NCBI GenBank assembly: GCA_963836195.1
Contig: CAWIIX010000030.1
Location: forward strand, 248,001 to 312,000
From: Trebonia sp963836195
GTDB lineage: Bacteria; Actinomycetota; Actinomycetes; Streptosporangiales; Streptosporangiaceae
Direction: 5' to 3'
Length of the DNA: 64,000 bases
Notes under the pieces: generated by a model
Databases searched by the model: none
The model's input: only the letters and a program-made list of their open reading frames with translations
Told to the model about the DNA's origin: nothing
Shown here: piece by piece, positions 14,760 to 24,423 of the stretch
Layout of the letters: the number at the start of each line of letters is the position of its first letter
Numbering within the stretch: the stretch's first letter is position 1
Translations under genes and position numbers: made by a program

Positions 14760-16449
14760 GTGCGTTCCATCCCGAGAAGACTCCGCTGGGCGGTGCCGCT
14801 AGCCGGCGTCGTGCTGGCGGTTGCCGCGTGCGCATCGAGCGGATCGTCCACCCCGCAAGGCGGGTCGGCCGCGTCGAGCACGGCCGGCGCATCCACCAGC
14901 GCCAGCGGCACCCCCGTCAAGGGCGGCACCATGCAGGTCGCCTTCCAGTCCGACCCGGACACCTTTGACCCGCAGGTCTGCTACGACGCCACCTGCTGGG
15001 ACAACATGCAGATGCTGTTCGACCGGCTCTACGACTACCAGGGCGCCACCACGAACCTGGAGGCCGAGGCGGCCGCGGGCATGCCCGTGATCTCCGACAA
15101 CGGCAAGGTCTACACGATCGCCATCCGCCAGGGGATGACGTTCGACAACGGCAAGCCGGTCACCGCCGCCGACTTCGTCTACACCTTCTCCCGGATCTGC
15201 GATCCCGCGACCAAGTCCCCGGTCGTCAGCTTCTGGACCGTGGTCAGCGGGTGCACGGCGTTCGCGAAGAACCCGACCGGCAGCGTGTCCGGCATCAAGG
15301 CGCTCAGCACCGACTCGCTGCAGATCACGCTGACCCAGCCCGACGCCGCCTTCAAGTACGTGCTGGCCATGCCGCACGCCTCGGTCATCCCGGCCGGCTC
15401 CGGCGCCCAGCAGGCGCTGCACCCGCTCGGCTCGGGCCCGTTCGAGATGGTCAGCTACACCCCCGGCCAGTCGATCATCCTCAAGGCCAACCCCAACTAC
15501 TGGGACAAGTCGCTCCCGTACGTCACCGGCGTGAACGAGAAGCTCGGCGTCTCGCCCGAGGTGCAGCTGCTTGAGCTGGAGAAGGGCCAGATCGACCTGA
15601 TGGGCGACCCGCTGCCCAACTCCGACTACCTCACCGTGGTCGGCAACAAGTCGCTGACCAGTCAGATCCACCAGCGCCAGTCCCTTGACACCTACTACTT
15701 GACGATGAACACGCAGGTCAAGCCGTTCAACAACCCGCTCGTGCGGGAGGCGGTCTCCTACGCGATCAACCGGAGCTTCCTGCTCAAGCTGGTCAACGGC
15801 CAGGGCAGCCCGGCGACCGGATTCATCCCGCCCGGCGTCAAGGGCTACACCAGCCAGAACCTGGTCAACCCGCTCAACGTCGCCAAGGCCAAGTCGCTGC
15901 TGGCCCAGGCCGGCTACCCGAACGGCTTCAGCACCACGCTCTACAGCTGGAACACCCAGCCGTGGACCAACCTCGACCCCGCCATCCAGCAGCAGCTGGC
16001 CGCGATCGGCATCACCGTCAACGTGCGGCCGATCCAGGAGAGCACGTTCTTCACGCTCGCCGCCACCCCGGGCAAGGCGCCGATGACGCTGACCTTCTGG
16101 GTCGCCGACTACCCGGACGGCAGCGACTTCTTCAACGCGCTGCTGTCCTGCGGCGCGGACATCCCCGGCGGGCAGGACTACTCCTTCTACTGCAACCACC
16201 AAGATGGACAGCGACGTCAACGCAGGCCTGGCCGATCCGGCCAACGCGGCGACCGACTACGTGGCCGCGGCCAAGACGATGCTGGCCGACAACCCGGTCG
16301 TCCCGCTCTACTTCGGCACCACCACCGAGGTCAGCGGCGCGAACGTCGGCGGCTTCTTCCCGAACCCGATCTGGGACTGGGAGATGGATAACTACTGGCT
16401 GACCAAGAGCACCTCGGGCAGCTCAAACAGCGGTGGACTTGGTGGCTGA
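14760..16449 (+). pseudogene. Peptide ABC transporter substrate-binding lipoprotein, frameshifted near 3' end
   Basis: Solute-binding protein family 5 (DppA/OppA type). The GTG at 14760 follows AGGAGAG. A signal peptide ends in the lipobox LAVAAC, followed by a Ser/Gly/Thr-rich linker. The SBP_bac_5 body includes GGTMQVAFQSDPDTFDPQ and VREAVSYAINR. After YSFYCNHQ the frame must change: a doubled A at 16201-16202 shifts it, and the natural C-terminus (MDSDVNAGLADPANAATDY to the stop at 16449) is one base out. With one A the protein would be about 562 aa. Uncorrected, translation runs to 16391 with a garbled end. It could be a sequencing error or true decay. Confidence 0.82.
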
Positions 16450-17446
16450 CGTCATCACCGTGGAGCACCTCACCGTTGCCTTCCCCGCCAAGGAAGGCAC
16501 CGGTGAGGTGGTCAGGGACGTGTCCCTCGCGATCGGGGCGGGCGAACGGGTCGGCCTCGTCGGCGAGTCGGGCTCGGGCAAGTCGCTCACCGCCCGGGCG
16601 ATCATGCGGCTGATCCCGGCGCCCGGCCGGGTCACCGAGGGCACGGTCTGCTTTGACGGAACCGAGCTCGGCGCCAAGTCGGCGCCGACCAAGTGGCGCG
16701 GCACCAAGATCGCGATGATCACCCAGGACCCGCTGTCCAGCCTCAACCCGCTGGTCAAGATCGGCACCCAGATCACCGAGATGCTCCGCTACCACCGCGG
16801 GCTGCGCCGCGCCGAGGCGAAGGCCAGGGCGCAGGAGCTGCTGCGGTCGGTCGGCATCCCCGATCCGCGGCGGACGATGACGCGCTACCCGGCGGTGCTG
16901 TCGGGCGGGATGCGCCAGCGGGTCGCGCTCGCCATCGCCATCAGCTGCGACCCTCGGCTGCTGATCGCGGACGAGCCGACCACCGCGCTCGACGTCACCG
17001 TCCAGGCCCAGGTGCTGACGCTGCTCGAGCGGATGACGGCCGAGCACGGCAGCGCCGTCCTGCTGATCAGCCACGACCTCGGCGTGGTAGGCAACTTCTG
17101 CGACCGGCTGCTGGTCATGTACGCGGGCCGGATCGTGGAGTCGGGCCCGACGGCGGCGGTCATCGGCGGCCCCGCCCACCCGTACACGCGGGCGCTCATC
17201 GCGTCCATCCCGTCGCTGCAGGGCGAGCTCCCGGACCGGCTGGCCTCGATCGCCGGCAGCCCCCCGCACGGCGGCGCCCAGGCGGCAGGCTGCGCGTTCG
17301 CGCCCCGCTGTCCGATGGCGCGGGAGGTCTGCCGGCAGACCGACCCGGCCCTGCTGAAAATCCCATCGCTCCGAACGGACCCGGGCGACTCCCATCAGGC
17401 CGCCTGTCACGCCCTCAGCGACGAAAACTGGAATCAGGCCGCCTGA
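16442..17446 (+). CDS. Peptide ABC transporter ATP-binding protein (DppD/OppD type)
   Basis: ABC ATPase, 334 aa from GTG 16442; GTG 16433 is also in frame. Walker A is GESGSGKS, the Q-loop is ITQDPLSSLNP, the signature is LSGGMRQR, Walker B is LLIADEPTTALD and the H-loop is ISHD. The C-terminal oligopeptide/dipeptide extension has the Cys-rich GCAFAPRCPMAREVC, a known [4Fe-4S]-type site in this subfamily. The start overlaps the end of the binding-protein gene, and the stop overlaps the next ATPase (TGATG at 17444-17448). No lesion is seen here, unlike its operon mates. Confidence 0.92.
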   Translation: MADVITVEHLTVAFPAKEGTGEVVRDVSLAIGAGERVGLVGESGSGKSLTARAIMRLIPAPGRVTEGTVCFDGTELGAKSAPTKWRGTKIAMITQDPLSSLNPLVKIGTQITEMLRYHRGLRRAEAKARAQELLRSVGIPDPRRTMTRYPAVLSGGMRQRVALAIAISCDPRLLIADEPTTALDVTVQAQVLTLLERMTAEHGSAVLLISHDLGVVGNFCDRLLVMYAGRIVESGPTAAVIGGPAHPYTRALIASIPSLQGELPDRLASIAGSPPHGGAQAAGCAFAPRCPMAREVCRQTDPALLKIPSLRTDPGDSHQAACHALSDENWNQAA

Positions 17447-18531
17447 TGACCGATCCCGCTCACCTCCACGGCGCGACCACCGAGCGCCAGGCCGCCTCCC
17501 CGGCCGCCGCGACCACCCCGACCGCTTCCCCGACCGCCTCCCCGCCCGCCACCGCCCGGCCGGCCGTCGACGTCCGCGACCTGCGGGTGCACTTCACGGT
17601 GCACCGCGGACTGGTCGGCAGCCAGGTCGTCAAGGCGGTCGACGGCGTCTCGTTCACGATCGCGGCCGGCGAGACCCTCGGGCTTGCGGGCGAGTCCGGC
17701 TCCGGCAAGTCCACCGTCGCCCGCACCCTGGTCCGCATCAACCGCCCGACCGGCGGGTCGGTCCTGCTCGACGGGGCGGAGACCGCCCGGCTCAGCGGGC
17801 AGCAGCTGCGCGCCTACCGGCGGCGGATGCAGATGGTCTACCAGGACCCCTACGACTCCCTCGACCCCAAGATGACGATCAAGGACGCGATCGGGGAGGG
17901 CCTCATCGTCCGCGGCGTGCCCCGGGCCCGGCGCACGGCCGAGGTCGAAGAGCTGCTGGCCCGGGTCAACCTGCCGGTGGCGCTCGCCGGCCGGTACCCG
18001 GGCCAGCTATCGGGCGGCCAGCGCCAGCGGGTGTCGATCGCCCGCGCGCTGGCGGTCAGCCCGGAGGTCATCGTCTGCGACGAGGCGGTGGCGGCGCTCG
18101 ACGTGTCGATCCGGGCCCAGGTGCTCAACCTGCTCAAGGACATCCAGGCCGACGCCGGGGTGAGCTACCTGTTCATCTCGCACGACCTGTCCACGCTGCG
18201 GTTCATGGCCGATCAGATCGCGATCATGTACGTCGGCCGGCTGGTCGAGTAGGGCACCAGCGAGCAGGTCTTCGGCCAGCCCGCGCACCCCTATACCCAG
18301 GCCCTGATGGCGGCCGTGCCCGACATCGTCAACCTCGGCCGGGCCCGCCCGGCGCCGCTGCCGGGCGAGCCGCCGAACCCGGCCAGCCCGCCGCCGGGCT
18401 GCGCCTTTCACCCCCGGTGCCCGCTCGCCGTCGACGTCTGCCGGACGGTCGCGCCGCCGCTCGTGCGCAAGGCCACCGGCCAGCTCGCCGCCTGTCATGT
18501 CGTACCGGACGCGCCGGAGGTGACCCCATGA
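17446..18531 (+). pseudogene. Peptide ABC transporter ATP-binding protein (DppF/OppF type) with internal amber codon
   Basis: Second ABC ATPase of the importer. After an Ala/Thr/Pro-rich head come Walker A GESGSGKS, signature LSGGQRQR, Walker B VIVCDEAVAALD (Ala where relatives have Pro-Val-Ser) and H-loop ISHD. A TAG at 18250-18252 follows YVGRLVE, where homologues usually have Gln (LVEQG). The same frame then continues without a break through GTSEQVFGQPAHPYTQAL and the Cys-rich GCAFHPRCPLAVDVC to the natural stop at 18531. A single C-to-T change explains it. The truncated protein keeps the whole nucleotide-binding domain but loses the oligopeptide C-terminal domain. The stop overlaps the permease start. 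Confidence 0.85.
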
Positions 18532-19494
18532 CCGCACCGCCAACCGGACCGCTGCTCGGCGGCGAGCTGCCCGAGGCGGCGGCCGAGCCGACCGCCGAGC
18601 TGATCGCGGAGCCGACGGCGGCCGACGAGCCCGGCCTCGGCCGCCGCGCGCTGGCCAGCCTGCGCCGGGACCCGGTCGCGCTGATCTCCGTGCTCGCGGT
18701 GATCGTGCTGGCGCTGGTGGCGGTCTTCGCCCCGCTGCTGGCCCCGCACAACCCGCTCCAGGCGTACCCCAACGGGCTGTCGGCCGACGGCGCCCCGGTA
18801 TCGCCCGGGTCGACGTTCCTGCTCGGCACCGACCCGAACGGACGCGACGTGCTGTCCCGGCTGATCTTCGGCGCCCGGGTGTCACTGCTGGTCGGCGTCG
18901 TCGCGACCGGCCTCGCGTCGGCGATCGGGGTGCTCGTCGGCGCGGATCGCGGGCTACGCGGGCGGGATCGTCGACTCGGTGCTGATGCGGATCACCGACG
19001 TCGTGCTCTCGTTCCCGATCCTGCTCTTCTGCGTCGCGCTGATCGCGATCACCGGGCCGTCCACCCGCAACGTGATGCTCGTCATCGCGTTCGGCTACTG
19101 GACGTACCTGGCCCGCATCGTCCGCGGCCTGGTGCTGTCGCTGAAGGAGCGCGAGTTCGTCGTCGCGGCCAAGACGCTCGGCCTCGGGCACGGCGCCATC
19201 GTGCGGCGGCACATCCTGCCGCACCTGGTCCCGGCGATCATCGTCTACTCGACCCTCGGCATCGCGACCTCGATCCTCATCGAGGCGTCGCTGTCCTACC
19301 TCGGCATCGGCGTGCCGCTGCCGCAGGCGTCCTGGGGCCAGATGATCTCCCAGGGCCAGCAGTACTTCCAGACCGCGCCCTGGCTGCTCATCGCGCCGGG
19401 CGTGGCCCTGGTCCTGACCGTCCTCGCCTTCAACCTGGCGGGGGACTGGCTGACCGATCTGCTCGACCCAGAGACCTCGGGAGACCGCCGATGA
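18528..19494 (+). pseudogene. Peptide ABC transporter permease (DppC/OppC type), frameshifted
   Basis: Inner-membrane permease. The N-terminal extension is Ala/Pro/Glu-rich, followed by the first helix (LISVLAVIVLALVAVFAPLL), the extracytoplasmic LGTDPNGRDVLSRLIFG, and the core beginning RVSLLVGVV. After IGVLVGA the frame breaks at a doubled G (18944-18945). Removing one G gives IAGYAGGIVDSVLMRITDVV and then the EAA-loop region AAKTLGLGHGAIVRRHILPH, ending at 19494. In the recorded sequence translation is diverted into a long out-of-frame read. The stop overlaps the next gene (ATGA at 19491). Confidence 0.85.
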
Positions 19495-20426
19495 CCGGTT
19501 GGCTGCTGCGCCGCCTCGGCCAGATGATCATCGTGATCCTCGGCGTGGTGACGCTGGCGTTCCTGCTCGCCTATGTCGTCCCGGGCGACCCGGCCCGACT
19601 GGTGGCGGGGCCGAACGCCAGCCCGCAGGCGGTGGCCTCGATCGCGAGGCAGCTCGGCCTCGACCAGTCGGTCTGGTCGCAGTACGTGTCCTACCTCGGC
19701 CGCCTGGCCCACGGGAACCTGGGGACCTCGTTCGCGCTCGAGGACCAGTCGGTCGGCGGCGAGATCTGGCGGGCGCTTCCGTACACGGTCTGGCTCGCGC
19801 TCGGCGGCGTGCTGGTCGAGATCGGCATCGGCATCCCGGTCGGCATCGCCGCCGCCTACCGGCCGCGCTCGATCATGGACCGGTTCGCGACCCTCGGCGC
19901 CCTCGTCGGCCTGTCCGCGCCGCCGTTCTGGCTCGGCCTGATGCTGCTGTACTTCCTCGGCTACAAGCTCTCGCTGTTCCCGCTCAGCGGCACCGGCTCG
20001 CCGCTGATCTGGTACCTGATCCTGCCCAGCTTCACCCTCGGCGTCGGTGGCGCGGCCTTCTACTCCCGCATGATCCGCACCACCATGCTGGCGGTGCTCC
20101 GCTCGCCCTACGTCGAGTTCGCCCGGCTGAAGGGCATGCCCGAGCGGACGATCCTGTTCCGGCACGCGCTCCGGCACGTGCTGACGCCGGTGATCACCAT
20201 GATCGGGATGGACCTGGGCTACTTCCTCGGCGGCGTCCTGATCATCGAGTCGGTCTTCGGCCTGCCCGGCGTCGGGCAGCTCGCCTACAACGCCATCGGC
20301 GAGCTCGACATCCCCATGATCACCGGGACCGTCCTGGTCGCCGCGATCTTCATGGTCGTCATGAACTTCCTCGTCGACGTCACCTACACGGTCATCGACC
20401 CCCGTGTCCGGCTGAGCCGCCATTGA
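19491..20426 (+). CDS. Peptide ABC transporter permease (DppB/OppB type)
   Basis: Binding-protein-dependent permease, 311 aa and intact. The first helix (LGQMIIVILGVVTLAFLLAY) is followed by the conserved VPGDPARLVAGPNAS and LGLDQSVWSQYVSYL, then the BPD_transp_1 core. It ends with IDPRVRLSRH, the usual end of DppB proteins. The EAA-like motif is near FARLKGMPERTILFRHALRH. It is the last gene of the importer; the order here is binding protein, ATPase D, ATPase F, permease C, permease B. A minisatellite follows. Confidence 0.92.
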   Translation: MTGWLLRRLGQMIIVILGVVTLAFLLAYVVPGDPARLVAGPNASPQAVASIARQLGLDQSVWSQYVSYLGRLAHGNLGTSFALEDQSVGGEIWRALPYTVWLALGGVLVEIGIGIPVGIAAAYRPRSIMDRFATLGALVGLSAPPFWLGLMLLYFLGYKLSLFPLSGTGSPLIWYLILPSFTLGVGGAAFYSRMIRTTMLAVLRSPYVEFARLKGMPERTILFRHALRHVLTPVITMIGMDLGYFLGGVLIIESVFGLPGVGQLAYNAIGELDIPMITGTVLVAAIFMVVMNFLVDVTYTVIDPRVRLSRH

Positions 20427-20525
20427 GCCCCTCGCCCTGACCCGCGCCCCCAACCCACCACTTCGCATCCGCCCACCCCACCCACCAATTCCAATCCCGC
20501 CCCCCACCCGCCACCCCCACCTACC

Positions 20526-20609
20526 ACTCCCTATCCCGCCACCCCCACCCACCACTCCCTATCCCGCCACCCCCACCCACCACTCCCTATCCCGCCACCC
20601 CCACCCACC
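20526..20609 (-). repeat. 28-bp minisatellite with G-quadruplex potential
   Basis: Three perfect head-to-tail copies of a 28-bp unit, starting at 20526, 20554 and 20582. Degenerate C-rich copies lie upstream (about 20455-20525). Each unit on the minus strand contains four G-runs of three or more bases separated by short loops, the G3+N1-7 pattern. It lies between the permease stop (20426) and the second Gfo/Idh/MocA gene. No spacers are present, so it is not CRISPR. Confidence 0.85.
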
Positions 20610-20694
20610 ACCCTTCTGGCGCGCCACTGTCGGCCGCGTCATCCACGGCCGCCAGCCCCCTGGCCGCCGCCTACGAGAGGATGAGTCCACCAGT

Positions 20695-21858
20695 ATGAGC
20701 AGCAAAGAGCTACGGGTCGCCGTCGTCGGAGCCGGCCGCTGGGCCGAGCGCGCCCATATCCCCGGCTGGCAGCGCGACCCGCGCGTCGAGGTGGCCGCGG
20801 TAGTGGACTCGGACGCCGACCTCGCGCGCCGGGTGGCCAAGGAGTTCGGTATCGCCCGCGCGGTCACCGACTACCGCGCAATTCTCGACGATCCCGCGAT
20901 CGACGTGATCGACGTGGCCACCGGCAACGAGGCCCACTTCCAGATCTCCTGGGACTCCCTGCAGGCCGGCAAGCACGTGCTGTGCGAGAAGCCGGTGCAC
21001 CGCGACGCCCGGCAGACCGCCCGCGCGGCCGCGCTGGCGGCGTCCAAGGGGCTCAAGACCAAGCTCGGCTTCACCTTCCGCTACGCCCCGGCCGTCATGT
21101 ACGCCAAGGACCTGATCGACCAGGGCCTGGTCGGCGACCCGTACATCTTCAACGGCTACGAGCAGAACAGCCAGTGGATCGACCCGAGCACCCCGCTGCG
21201 CCAGGCCGAGGGGGCCGAGCCCGGCGAGACCGAGATGGCCGTCTCCTCGATCGAGGGCTACGGCGCGCCGATCATCGACATCATGCACTGGTGGGTGAAC
21301 AGTCCGCTGACCAACGTGGTCGGCACCATGCGCAACTTCGTTCCGGTCCGGATGCTCCGCTCAACCGGAACGATGGAGCGGATGAACATCGACGACGGCG
21401 ACATGTGGCTGTGCGAGTTCGACGCCCCGGTGATGGCCTCCATCCAGTCCTCCTACGTGACCGTCGGCAACTACCCGGGCATCGAGGCGCGGCTCTACGG
21501 CTCCGAGGGCGCGGTCATCGTCCGGCTGGTCGACGAGTTCGGCATCTGCCAGACGATCAAGACCGCGACCAAGGGGTCGGTCGAGTTCGTCGAGCGGGAG
21601 ATCCCGCAGAAGTACTTCCCCGAGGGCGGCGCCAGCACCGAGCCGTGGCCGCTGCTGTTCTACTCGAACCTGGTGAAGAACTTCGCCGACGAGATCATCG
21701 GTGGCGCCGGTGAGAACCAGGGCGACTTCGCCCAGGGCGCGCTCGTCCAGCGGACCATCAACGCGTTCGAGAAGTCCGCCCGCGAGCGTCGCTGGGTCGG
21801 CCTTGACGAGGTAGCCGGCGCCGCCGAGGTAGTCGGCGCCGCGGGCGAGGGTGCCTGA
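20695..21858 (+). CDS. Gfo/Idh/MocA family oxidoreductase 2
   Basis: NAD(P)-dependent dehydrogenase-like protein, 387 aa. The Rossmann motif VVGAGRWAERAHIPGWQRD lies near residue 9, the EKP-type motif LCEKPVHRD near 98, then KLGFTFRYAPAVMYAKDLID. The large C-terminal beta-sheet domain includes SIEGYGAPIIDIMHWW with the candidate catalytic Asp-xxx-His pair. ATG 20695 is preceded by GAGAGG. It is only distantly similar to the 13588 copy. Three bases separate it from the DUF4438 gene that follows, so they are co-transcribed. Confidence 0.88.
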   Translation: MSSKELRVAVVGAGRWAERAHIPGWQRDPRVEVAAVVDSDADLARRVAKEFGIARAVTDYRAILDDPAIDVIDVATGNEAHFQISWDSLQAGKHVLCEKPVHRDARQTARAAALAASKGLKTKLGFTFRYAPAVMYAKDLIDQGLVGDPYIFNGYEQNSQWIDPSTPLRQAEGAEPGETEMAVSSIEGYGAPIIDIMHWWVNSPLTNVVGTMRNFVPVRMLRSTGTMERMNIDDGDMWLCEFDAPVMASIQSSYVTVGNYPGIEARLYGSEGAVIVRLVDEFGICQTIKTATKGSVEFVEREIPQKYFPEGGASTEPWPLLFYSNLVKNFADEIIGGAGENQGDFAQGALVQRTINAFEKSARERRWVGLDEVAGAAEVVGAAGEGA

Positions 21859-21861
21859 CCC

Positions 21862-22743
21862 GTGCAGGTGACAAGCAACGCCGGCCAGCTGGTCACCCAG
21901 GTGCTGGCCGGCGAGGTCTGGCCGCCGCTGGGCGACCGGCACGGATTCCGGGTCGACCCCGACGGGAACGCGTTCCTGCTGCCCGGGATGGGCGGCGTCA
22001 CCCTCGGCGCGCACTGCGGCGACCCGGCCACCGGGTACGCTGCCGACCACCTGGAGCCGGGCCTGTCGGTCCGGCACCGCGACCCGGCCGCCAACTACGC
22101 GCTGCAGTACCTGACCTGCGTCGGGAACACCGTCGTGGTCACCACCGGCCCGGCCGCCGGGGCCGAGGGGTTCGTCATCGGCCAGCACGCCTACGTGCTG
22201 GTCGACCTGCCCGAGCCGACGCTCCGGTCGGTGACCGTCGGCGACCAAGTCACGGTGTTCGCCGTCGGCCAGGGCCTGGCCCTGTTCGACCACCCGGCGA
22301 TCAAGGTCAAGAACTGCTCGCCGCGGACGCTGGCGGCGCTGGCGGGCGGCACCGGCCCGGACGGCAGGCTCCGGGTGCACGTGGCCGCCCGGGTCCCGGC
22401 CGAGGCGATCGGCGCGGGCGCGGGGATGGCCTCCGAGTACGCCAACACCGACCTGATGGGGGCCTACGAGGTCGGCGGGGCCGAGCTCTCCCTCGGCCTG
22501 CAGTCCTTGCGGATCGGCGACGTCGTCGCGCTGGCCGACACCGACCACCGCTACGGCCGCGGCTACCGCGAGGGCTGGCTGTCGATCGGGGTGATCTCGA
22601 CCGGCAGCGGCCGGCTGTTCGGTCACGGCCCCGGGCCGTCCACGATCATGAGCGGCCCGGCCGAGGCGTTCACCATCATCGACGATGCGGACGCCAACCT
22701 GGCCGTACTGGCCTCGGTGCTGCCGCAGAAGGAGCACGCATGA
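21862..22743 (+). CDS. DUF4438 family protein 1
   Basis: A 293-aa protein that I recognise as DUF4438-like, from the pattern DPDGNAFLLPGMGGVTLG, GYAADHLEPGLSVRHRDPA and LTCVGNTVVV. A later block has FDHPAIKVKNCSPRTL and the end SIGVISTGSGRLFGHGPGPS. DUF4438 structures are known from thermophiles, but no reaction is established. There is no signal peptide or membrane segment. The start is GTG 21862, three bases after the dehydrogenase stop; the stop overlaps the next gene (ATGA at 22740). Intact, unlike its paralogue. Confidence 0.75.
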   Translation: MQVTSNAGQLVTQVLAGEVWPPLGDRHGFRVDPDGNAFLLPGMGGVTLGAHCGDPATGYAADHLEPGLSVRHRDPAANYALQYLTCVGNTVVVTTGPAAGAEGFVIGQHAYVLVDLPEPTLRSVTVGDQVTVFAVGQGLALFDHPAIKVKNCSPRTLAALAGGTGPDGRLRVHVAARVPAEAIGAGAGMASEYANTDLMGAYEVGGAELSLGLQSLRIGDVVALADTDHRYGRGYREGWLSIGVISTGSGRLFGHGPGPSTIMSGPAEAFTIIDDADANLAVLASVLPQKEHA

Positions 22744-23682
22744 CCATCGACGCGACGCCGGCGGGCCGCGCCATCGACGCGACCCCCGCAGGCCCCGTCC
22801 TCGACGAGCGGCCGGCCGCCCTCAGGCTCGTCGACGTGAACCTGGCGGCCACCGTCGAGCAGGCGAGCGTCGGATCCGACCCGTACCGCATCGACGCCGA
22901 CGGCTTCCCCTACGTCCCGGTCGGCGACGGCGGCATCGTGCTCGGCGTCCGCCTCGGCGACGGCGTCTGGGAGCACCCGGCCGACCATGCCGCCCCCGGC
23001 GCGTGCCTGGTCCACCAGGACCCGGCGGCCGGCTACGCGCTGGCCGCCCAGGCCTGCATCGGCAACCCGGTCACGGTGCGGACCGGCGCCGCCGCGGGCC
23101 GGGCCGGGGTGGTCGTCGGCAAGCGCGGCGAGGGCGGCCGCGTCATCGCCGCCTTCCGGCAGGACACCCTGCGCCTGCTGCGCCCGGGCGATCAGGTGGC
23201 CGTCCGCGGTCGCGGCGCCGGGCGCGGCCGACCCGGTCCCCGGCGTCACCATCAGGAACATCGACCCGGCCCTGCTCGCGGTCCTGCCCGTGACCTTCGA
23301 GCCGGGGGCGCTCGCGGTCGGGGTCCGCGCGCGGCTGCCGAGCAAGCTGGTCGGTAACGGGATCGGGCGTCCCACCCCCATGTGGGACCTGGACCTGCAG
23401 CTCACCGCGGCCAGCGCCCGCCGCTACGAGGCGGCCGGGCTGCGCCTGGGCGACCTGGTGGCGATCACCGACCTGGACGCCCGGTTCAACGCGGGCTACC
23501 GGCGCGGCTGGGTCACCATCGGCCTGGTCGCGCACGGCGGCAGCCCCCAGCCGGGTCACGGCCCTGGCGTCACCGCCATCCTCACCGGCCCGGCCGGATC
23601 GCTGCTCGCCCGCCCCGACGCGGCCGGCCACCACGGCCTGAGCGAGAAGGCGGCGCTTGATGCGGTCCGTGACCTGCTGTAG
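22740..23682 (+). pseudogene. DUF4438 family protein 2, frameshifted
   Basis: A second DUF4438 protein, paralogous to the preceding gene. The N-terminal half in the starting frame has IDADGFPYVPVGDGGIVLG, YALAAQACIGNPVTV and LLRPGDQVAVRG. Between about 23200 and 23240 the coding pattern moves by one base into DPVPGVTIRNIDPALLAVLP and continues to WVTIGLVAHGGSPQPGHGPG and the stop at 23682. The change matches one extra base in a GC-rich stretch; the exact base cannot be picked by eye. A restored protein would be about 313 aa. It may form a heteromer with paralogue 1. Confidence 0.72.
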
Positions 23683-23751
23683 GCCGGCGGCGACCGATAG
23701 AGTATGCGGCCAATGGGGGGAAACACCCGGTTCGCGCGCTAGGGAGACGCC

Positions 23752-24423
23752 GTGATCTCGCACCTGTCGTTGCCCGAGGTCGTGCGGCTGACCTTGCGGC
23801 GGCGGATACTCAACAACGAGCTCGCCGCCGGGGAACGACTCATCGAGGCAGGCCTCGCGGCCGAGTTCGGCGTCAGCCGGACCACGCTGCGATCCGCCCT
23901 GACCGAACTGAAGAACGACCGCCTGGTCGAGTTCTCCCCGCGCCGAGGCTGCTGGGTGGCCCGGATGACCCGGGCCGAGATCGACGACGCGTGCTTCGCC
24001 CGCTACCTGCTTGAGTCGGGCGCGGTGTGCGAGGAGCGGGCAGTCATCGACGACCGGCTGCTGGCCGCGCTCGGCGCCGAGCTCGACGCGATGACGCGGG
24101 CCGTCGACGACGGCGACCTCGCCGAGGCGGTCGAGTGCGACACCCGACTCCACGGCGTGCTGGTCGAGGCGGGCGGCCGCGCCCGGCTGGTCGAGCTCTG
24201 GCACGCTCTCGACGGCCAGATGGGCGCGCTGATGCGGTCCTCGCTCGAGTTCCAGGGCGGTGACCTGACCCAGGTCATCGACCGGCACCGGGAGCTGATC
24301 GCGGCCGTCGCCACCAGGGACAGGACCATCATCGCGGCCGCGCTCAAGGACCACTACCTCAACCCCAAGACGTTCCCGGAGACGCAGTCCGACCCGGCCA
24401 GTGAAGAGGAAGAAGCATCATGA
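23752..24423 (+). CDS. GntR-family regulator, FCD (FadR-C) type
   Basis: A transcription factor of 223 aa. An N-terminal winged helix (LRRRILNNELAAGERLIE, then EFGVSRTTLRSALTELKNDRLV) is followed by an all-helical FCD effector domain. Candidate metal/ligand residues there are the Asp and His in ECDTRLHGVL, the His in VIDRHRELI and the His in LKDHYL. GTG 23752 follows AGGGAGACG. Its stop overlaps the VOC gene (ATGA at 24420). It is the best candidate to bind the ATAGTCGACAAT sites at 13494 and 14716, by family operator style and context; binding itself is inferred. Confidence 0.88.
   Translation: MISHLSLPEVVRLTLRRRILNNELAAGERLIEAGLAAEFGVSRTTLRSALTELKNDRLVEFSPRRGCWVARMTRAEIDDACFARYLLESGAVCEERAVIDDRLLAALGAELDAMTRAVDDGDLAEAVECDTRLHGVLVEAGGRARLVELWHALDGQMGALMRSSLEFQGGDLTQVIDRHRELIAAVATRDRTIIAAALKDHYLNPKTFPETQSDPASEEEEAS

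Noticed and set aside
18417..20426. A 669-codon read joining the C-type and B-type permeases
   Set aside because: The middle third is out-of-frame Arg/Pro-rich noise. It arises only because the one-base gain at 18945 shifts the C-type permease into the frame of the B-type permease.
20526..20609. CRISPR array
   Set aside because: The repeats are directly contiguous with no spacers, and no cas genes are present.
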